Source: Planctomycetota bacterium
GTDB taxonomy: Bacteria; Planctomycetota; Planctomycetia; Planctomycetales; Planctomycetaceae
Length of the DNA: 8,236 nt
Assembly (NCBI GenBank): GCA_013151585.1
Contig: JAADHY010000066.1
Coordinates: 1 to 8,236 of the forward strand
Reading direction: 5' to 3'
The translations under genes were made by a program, and so were the position numbers. A model generated the notes under the pieces. The model did no database searches. It saw nothing but the letters and a program-made list of their open reading frames with translations, and was not told the DNA's origin. This document shows positions 6,555 through 8,236 of this stretch, one piece after another (the first letter of the stretch is position 1; each line of letters opens with the position of its first letter).

Positions 6555-7430
6555 ATGACCGATTCTGCCTTCGAATCGCCGGAACCCACCGTCTTCTTGG
6601 TGGACGATCAGCCCGAAGTCTTGGAAATCCTGGGACGAATGGCGCGGGCCTCTGGGTTTCGTACCGAGACCTATCAGTCCGGACGGGACTTTCTGGCGGC
6701 CTTCGACGCCCAACGCGCCGGCTGTCTCGTCCTCGACCTCCGCATGCCCGAGATGACCGGCACGCAATTGCAAGCCCAACTGGCCGCCGCCGGTGCCTTG
6801 TTGCCCATCATCGTCGTGACGGGTTATGCTGATTTGACCGAATGCATCGAAGCGGTGCGTCAGGGAGTTTTTGACATTCTACAGAAGCCCGTCGAGCGGG
6901 AAGAGCTCGTCGATTGCATTCAGCGCGCCGTAAAGCATGATCGCAACATTCGAAGGGTCCGATCAGCGTGGGACCAATTGACCGACCGGGAACGGGACGT
7001 GCTGCCGCTCCTGCTGGACGGCTGGGAGATGAAGCGCATCGCGGCTCATCTGGGCGTCACCTTCGGCACGGTCGCCAAGCACCGAGCCCGTGTGCTCGAG
7101 AAATTTGCGGTGCGAAACGAAGTGGAGTTGGTTCAAAAGGTCCTACCGGTCGCTGAGAGGCTAGGGCTGCCCGTGCCGAAACTTCGAGTCGACATTCGCG
7201 GCCCTCATTTTGTCGACTCCGTCTCTCCGCCGGTGGTCGCCGCGATTCAAGCCGGGTTTCCCCGCAAGACAGTCGCTCCGGAGGGACTCCTCGGATGTAA
7301 ACGTTCGCAGGTTGAGACGCGTCGCCGTTCCGCGGCGGATACTGCCAGCATCGGCTCATCGGGGAACCGCCACAAGACCTTCAGCAGTAGCCAGCCGCTC
7401 TTGCCACAGCCCCATGAATCCCCTTGCTGA
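6555..7430 (+). CDS. FixJ/NarL-type response regulator with long C-terminal tail
   Basis: A 291-residue cytoplasmic transcription regulator. The receiver domain (about 12-128) has the acidic pair Asp17-Asp18, phosphoacceptor Asp61 in VLDLRMPEMTG, Thr89 in VVTGYAD and Lys111 in LQKPVE, so all phosphorylation residues are present. The LuxR-type helix-turn-helix spans about 142-197: LTDRERDVLPLLLDGWEMK, then IAAHLGVTFGTVAKHRARVL, matching the FixJ-like pattern. FixJ-type proteins usually end near 200-215 residues. Here about 90 more residues follow, rich in Ser, Pro and Arg with no recognised domain, ending HESPC. The tail may be a genuine extension or out-of-control reading after a lost stop. 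The ATG is 9 nt behind the kinase stop with only a weak TAGG-like binding site, suggesting coupled translation. Targets are unknown; the receptor gene with its palindromes is a candidate. Confidence 0.92.
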   Translation: MTDSAFESPEPTVFLVDDQPEVLEILGRMARASGFRTETYQSGRDFLAAFDAQRAGCLVLDLRMPEMTGTQLQAQLAAAGALLPIIVVTGYADLTECIEAVRQGVFDILQKPVEREELVDCIQRAVKHDRNIRRVRSAWDQLTDRERDVLPLLLDGWEMKRIAAHLGVTFGTVAKHRARVLEKFAVRNEVELVQKVLPVAERLGLPVPKLRVDIRGPHFVDSVSPPVVAAIQAGFPRKTVAPEGLLGCKRSQVETRRRSAADTASIGSSGNRHKTFSSSQPLLPQPHESPC

Positions 7431-7465
7431 TCGGCACGGGCTGGTACACTTTGTGATCGATTCCG

Positions 7466-7478
7466 CCGGGCGGCCCGG
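7466..7478. terminator. Short GC hairpin between convergent genes (weak candidate)
   Basis: CCGGG (7466-7470) pairs perfectly with CCCGG (7474-7478) around a CGG loop in the 101-bp gap between the convergent response-regulator and ExbD genes. Convergent gaps usually hold a terminator, but no T-run follows on either strand, so termination here may depend on Rho or lie elsewhere. Confidence 0.15.
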
Positions 7479-7531
7479 ACGCCGGTTGTTCCCGGCCCTT
7501 CCCGAAGAACGCAGCGGCCCTTCACGGACAG

Positions 7532-8011
7532 TCACGGAGGCGAATTGCCGGGACCTGCGGCTTCCGTCGCGAACTGGATCGTCTCGAAGTCGGCCCCTCG
7601 GCAGATGTCATAAACGCGAATCATGTCGCCCATCGGCACGTCCGGCTCAATATCCAGAATGACCGGTATTTCGCGTGCGATCGAGGCTAATTCCTGCAGC
7701 CGCACTTGCAACCGATCAAAATCGTCGAACGTCCGGCCATATTCCGGATTGTTGAACTCGACGACCGTTCGCTGGTCGGGCCGGCGTCGCAGGTGAAGCC
7801 ACAGTTGTCCCAGCAACGGTGGCTCGCGTTGCAAAGGCTCCTCCGACTGGACATCCCCGGCCGCCAATTCCGTCGCCAACAACGATTCGCGAATCTGGCC
7901 CGCTGATGCGCACACAAAAAAGATCAGCAGCAGAAAGACGATATCGATCATCGGCGTCATCGGGACCTGCTCGCGCATCCGGTCGCGCTGTTCAGCAAAA
8001 ACACTTCGCAT
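7532..8011 (-). CDS. exbD: ExbD/TolR-type biopolymer transport protein
   Basis: A 159-residue inner-membrane subunit of the proton-driven ExbB-ExbD (or TolQ-TolR) motor that energises TonB-dependent receptors or maintains the envelope. A short cytoplasmic N-terminus precedes one transmembrane helix in VPMTPMIDIVFLLLIFFVC (16-34), carrying Asp23, the conserved proton-conducting residue. The periplasmic domain ends in the family pattern VILDIEPDVPMGDMIRVYD followed by an alpha/beta close with FETIQFATE. The length is usual for ExbD. ATG 8011 is chosen over an upstream TTG at 8026 because AAAGGG sits 5 nt before it. The gene runs against the receptor cluster and so has its own transcription unit; no ExbB/TolQ or TonB partner is within the window. 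ExbD and TolR cannot be told apart with confidence from this sequence alone. Confidence 0.9.
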   Translation of the reverse strand: MRSVFAEQRDRMREQVPMTPMIDIVFLLLIFFVCASAGQIRESLLATELAAGDVQSEEPLQREPPLLGQLWLHLRRRPDQRTVVEFNNPEYGRTFDDFDRLQVRLQELASIAREIPVILDIEPDVPMGDMIRVYDICRGADFETIQFATEAAGPGNSPP

Positions 8012-8236
8012 TCCTGCCCTTTGCAACAGTCTTGATCACACCAGTGCCTTCTCCATGCGAAAGCGGGGGAGCACGAAATGTTGTGAAGTCAACCGCTCGC
8101 CTGCAAGAGGCGGCCGCAGCACAATCGAAGCTGTCTCCCCTGATCAACCCCCGAGCGCGTTGCACTTCGCCGACGATCACTGCATCGATTCCCACCGCAT
8201 GGCGCCCCTTGAGGTGGCATCACTGTTGTAGTACGG
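8012..8236. other. Window edge upstream of ExbD, nothing assignable
   Basis: Tandem ExbB-ExbD-ExbD arrangements would place another motor gene here on the minus strand. One minus-strand frame is open from the edge to a stop at about 8177-8179, reading PYYNSDATSRGAMRWESMQ, which could be the end of an upstream gene but matches nothing I know. A 58-residue plus-strand frame (8055-8231) has no binding site and no motif. I therefore leave the stretch unassigned. Confidence 0.35.
8017..8022 (-). promoter_or_regulatory. Ribosome binding site of the ExbD gene; decides the start
   Basis: Read on the minus strand, AAAGGG lies 5 nt before ATG 8011. It falls inside the coding stretch that would follow TTG 8026, so the ATG is the better start. 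Confidence 0.4.

Noticed and set aside
7992..8195. 67-residue minus-strand frame overlapping the ExbD start
   Set aside because: Different phase from ExbD, Cys/Arg-rich end and no family resemblance.
8055..8231. 58-residue plus-strand frame at the window end
   Set aside because: No ribosome binding site, no motif, and it overlaps other open frames.

Overview
The window is about 60% GC and reads like a chromosomal segment of a Gram-negative bacterium, most likely a planctomycete. The main argument is the wording of the outer-membrane receptor plug and of the HNVGN-type histidine kinase, which I associate with Planctomycetota. Long gene-poor spacers fit too. This assignment is recognition from memory, not a search result.

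Layout. Bases 1-1270 hold no gene I can support: a GC-rich, gene-poor stretch ending in a perfect palindrome and a leader with three consecutive hairpins just before a strong ribosome binding site. Four same-strand genes follow: a TonB-dependent receptor (1271-3397), a YfiR/DUF4154-type periplasmic protein broken by a one-base frameshift (3634-4375), a membrane histidine kinase with a CHASE8-like periplasmic sensor (4779-6545) and a FixJ-like response regulator with a LuxR-type DNA-binding domain (6555-7430). The spacer before the kinase carries a strong 49-nt hairpin with a GCAA loop and a GC-rich REP-like element. On the opposite strand, convergent with the response regulator, lies an ExbD-type proton-channel subunit (7532-8011). 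The last 225 bases hold nothing I can assign.

How the parts may work together. In Pseudomonas, the periplasmic YfiR protein represses the membrane enzyme YfiN, whose CHASE8 sensor and HAMP domain drive a diguanylate cyclase. Here the same sensor-HAMP architecture drives a histidine kinase and DNA-binding regulator, next to a YfiR-like protein and an outer-membrane receptor. I infer a signalling chain from outer membrane (receptor) through periplasm (YfiR-like) and inner membrane (kinase) to transcription (regulator), with ExbD as a possible part of the energising complex. The frameshift would either break the chain at the periplasmic step or is a sequencing error. Both the module and the break deserve a check.
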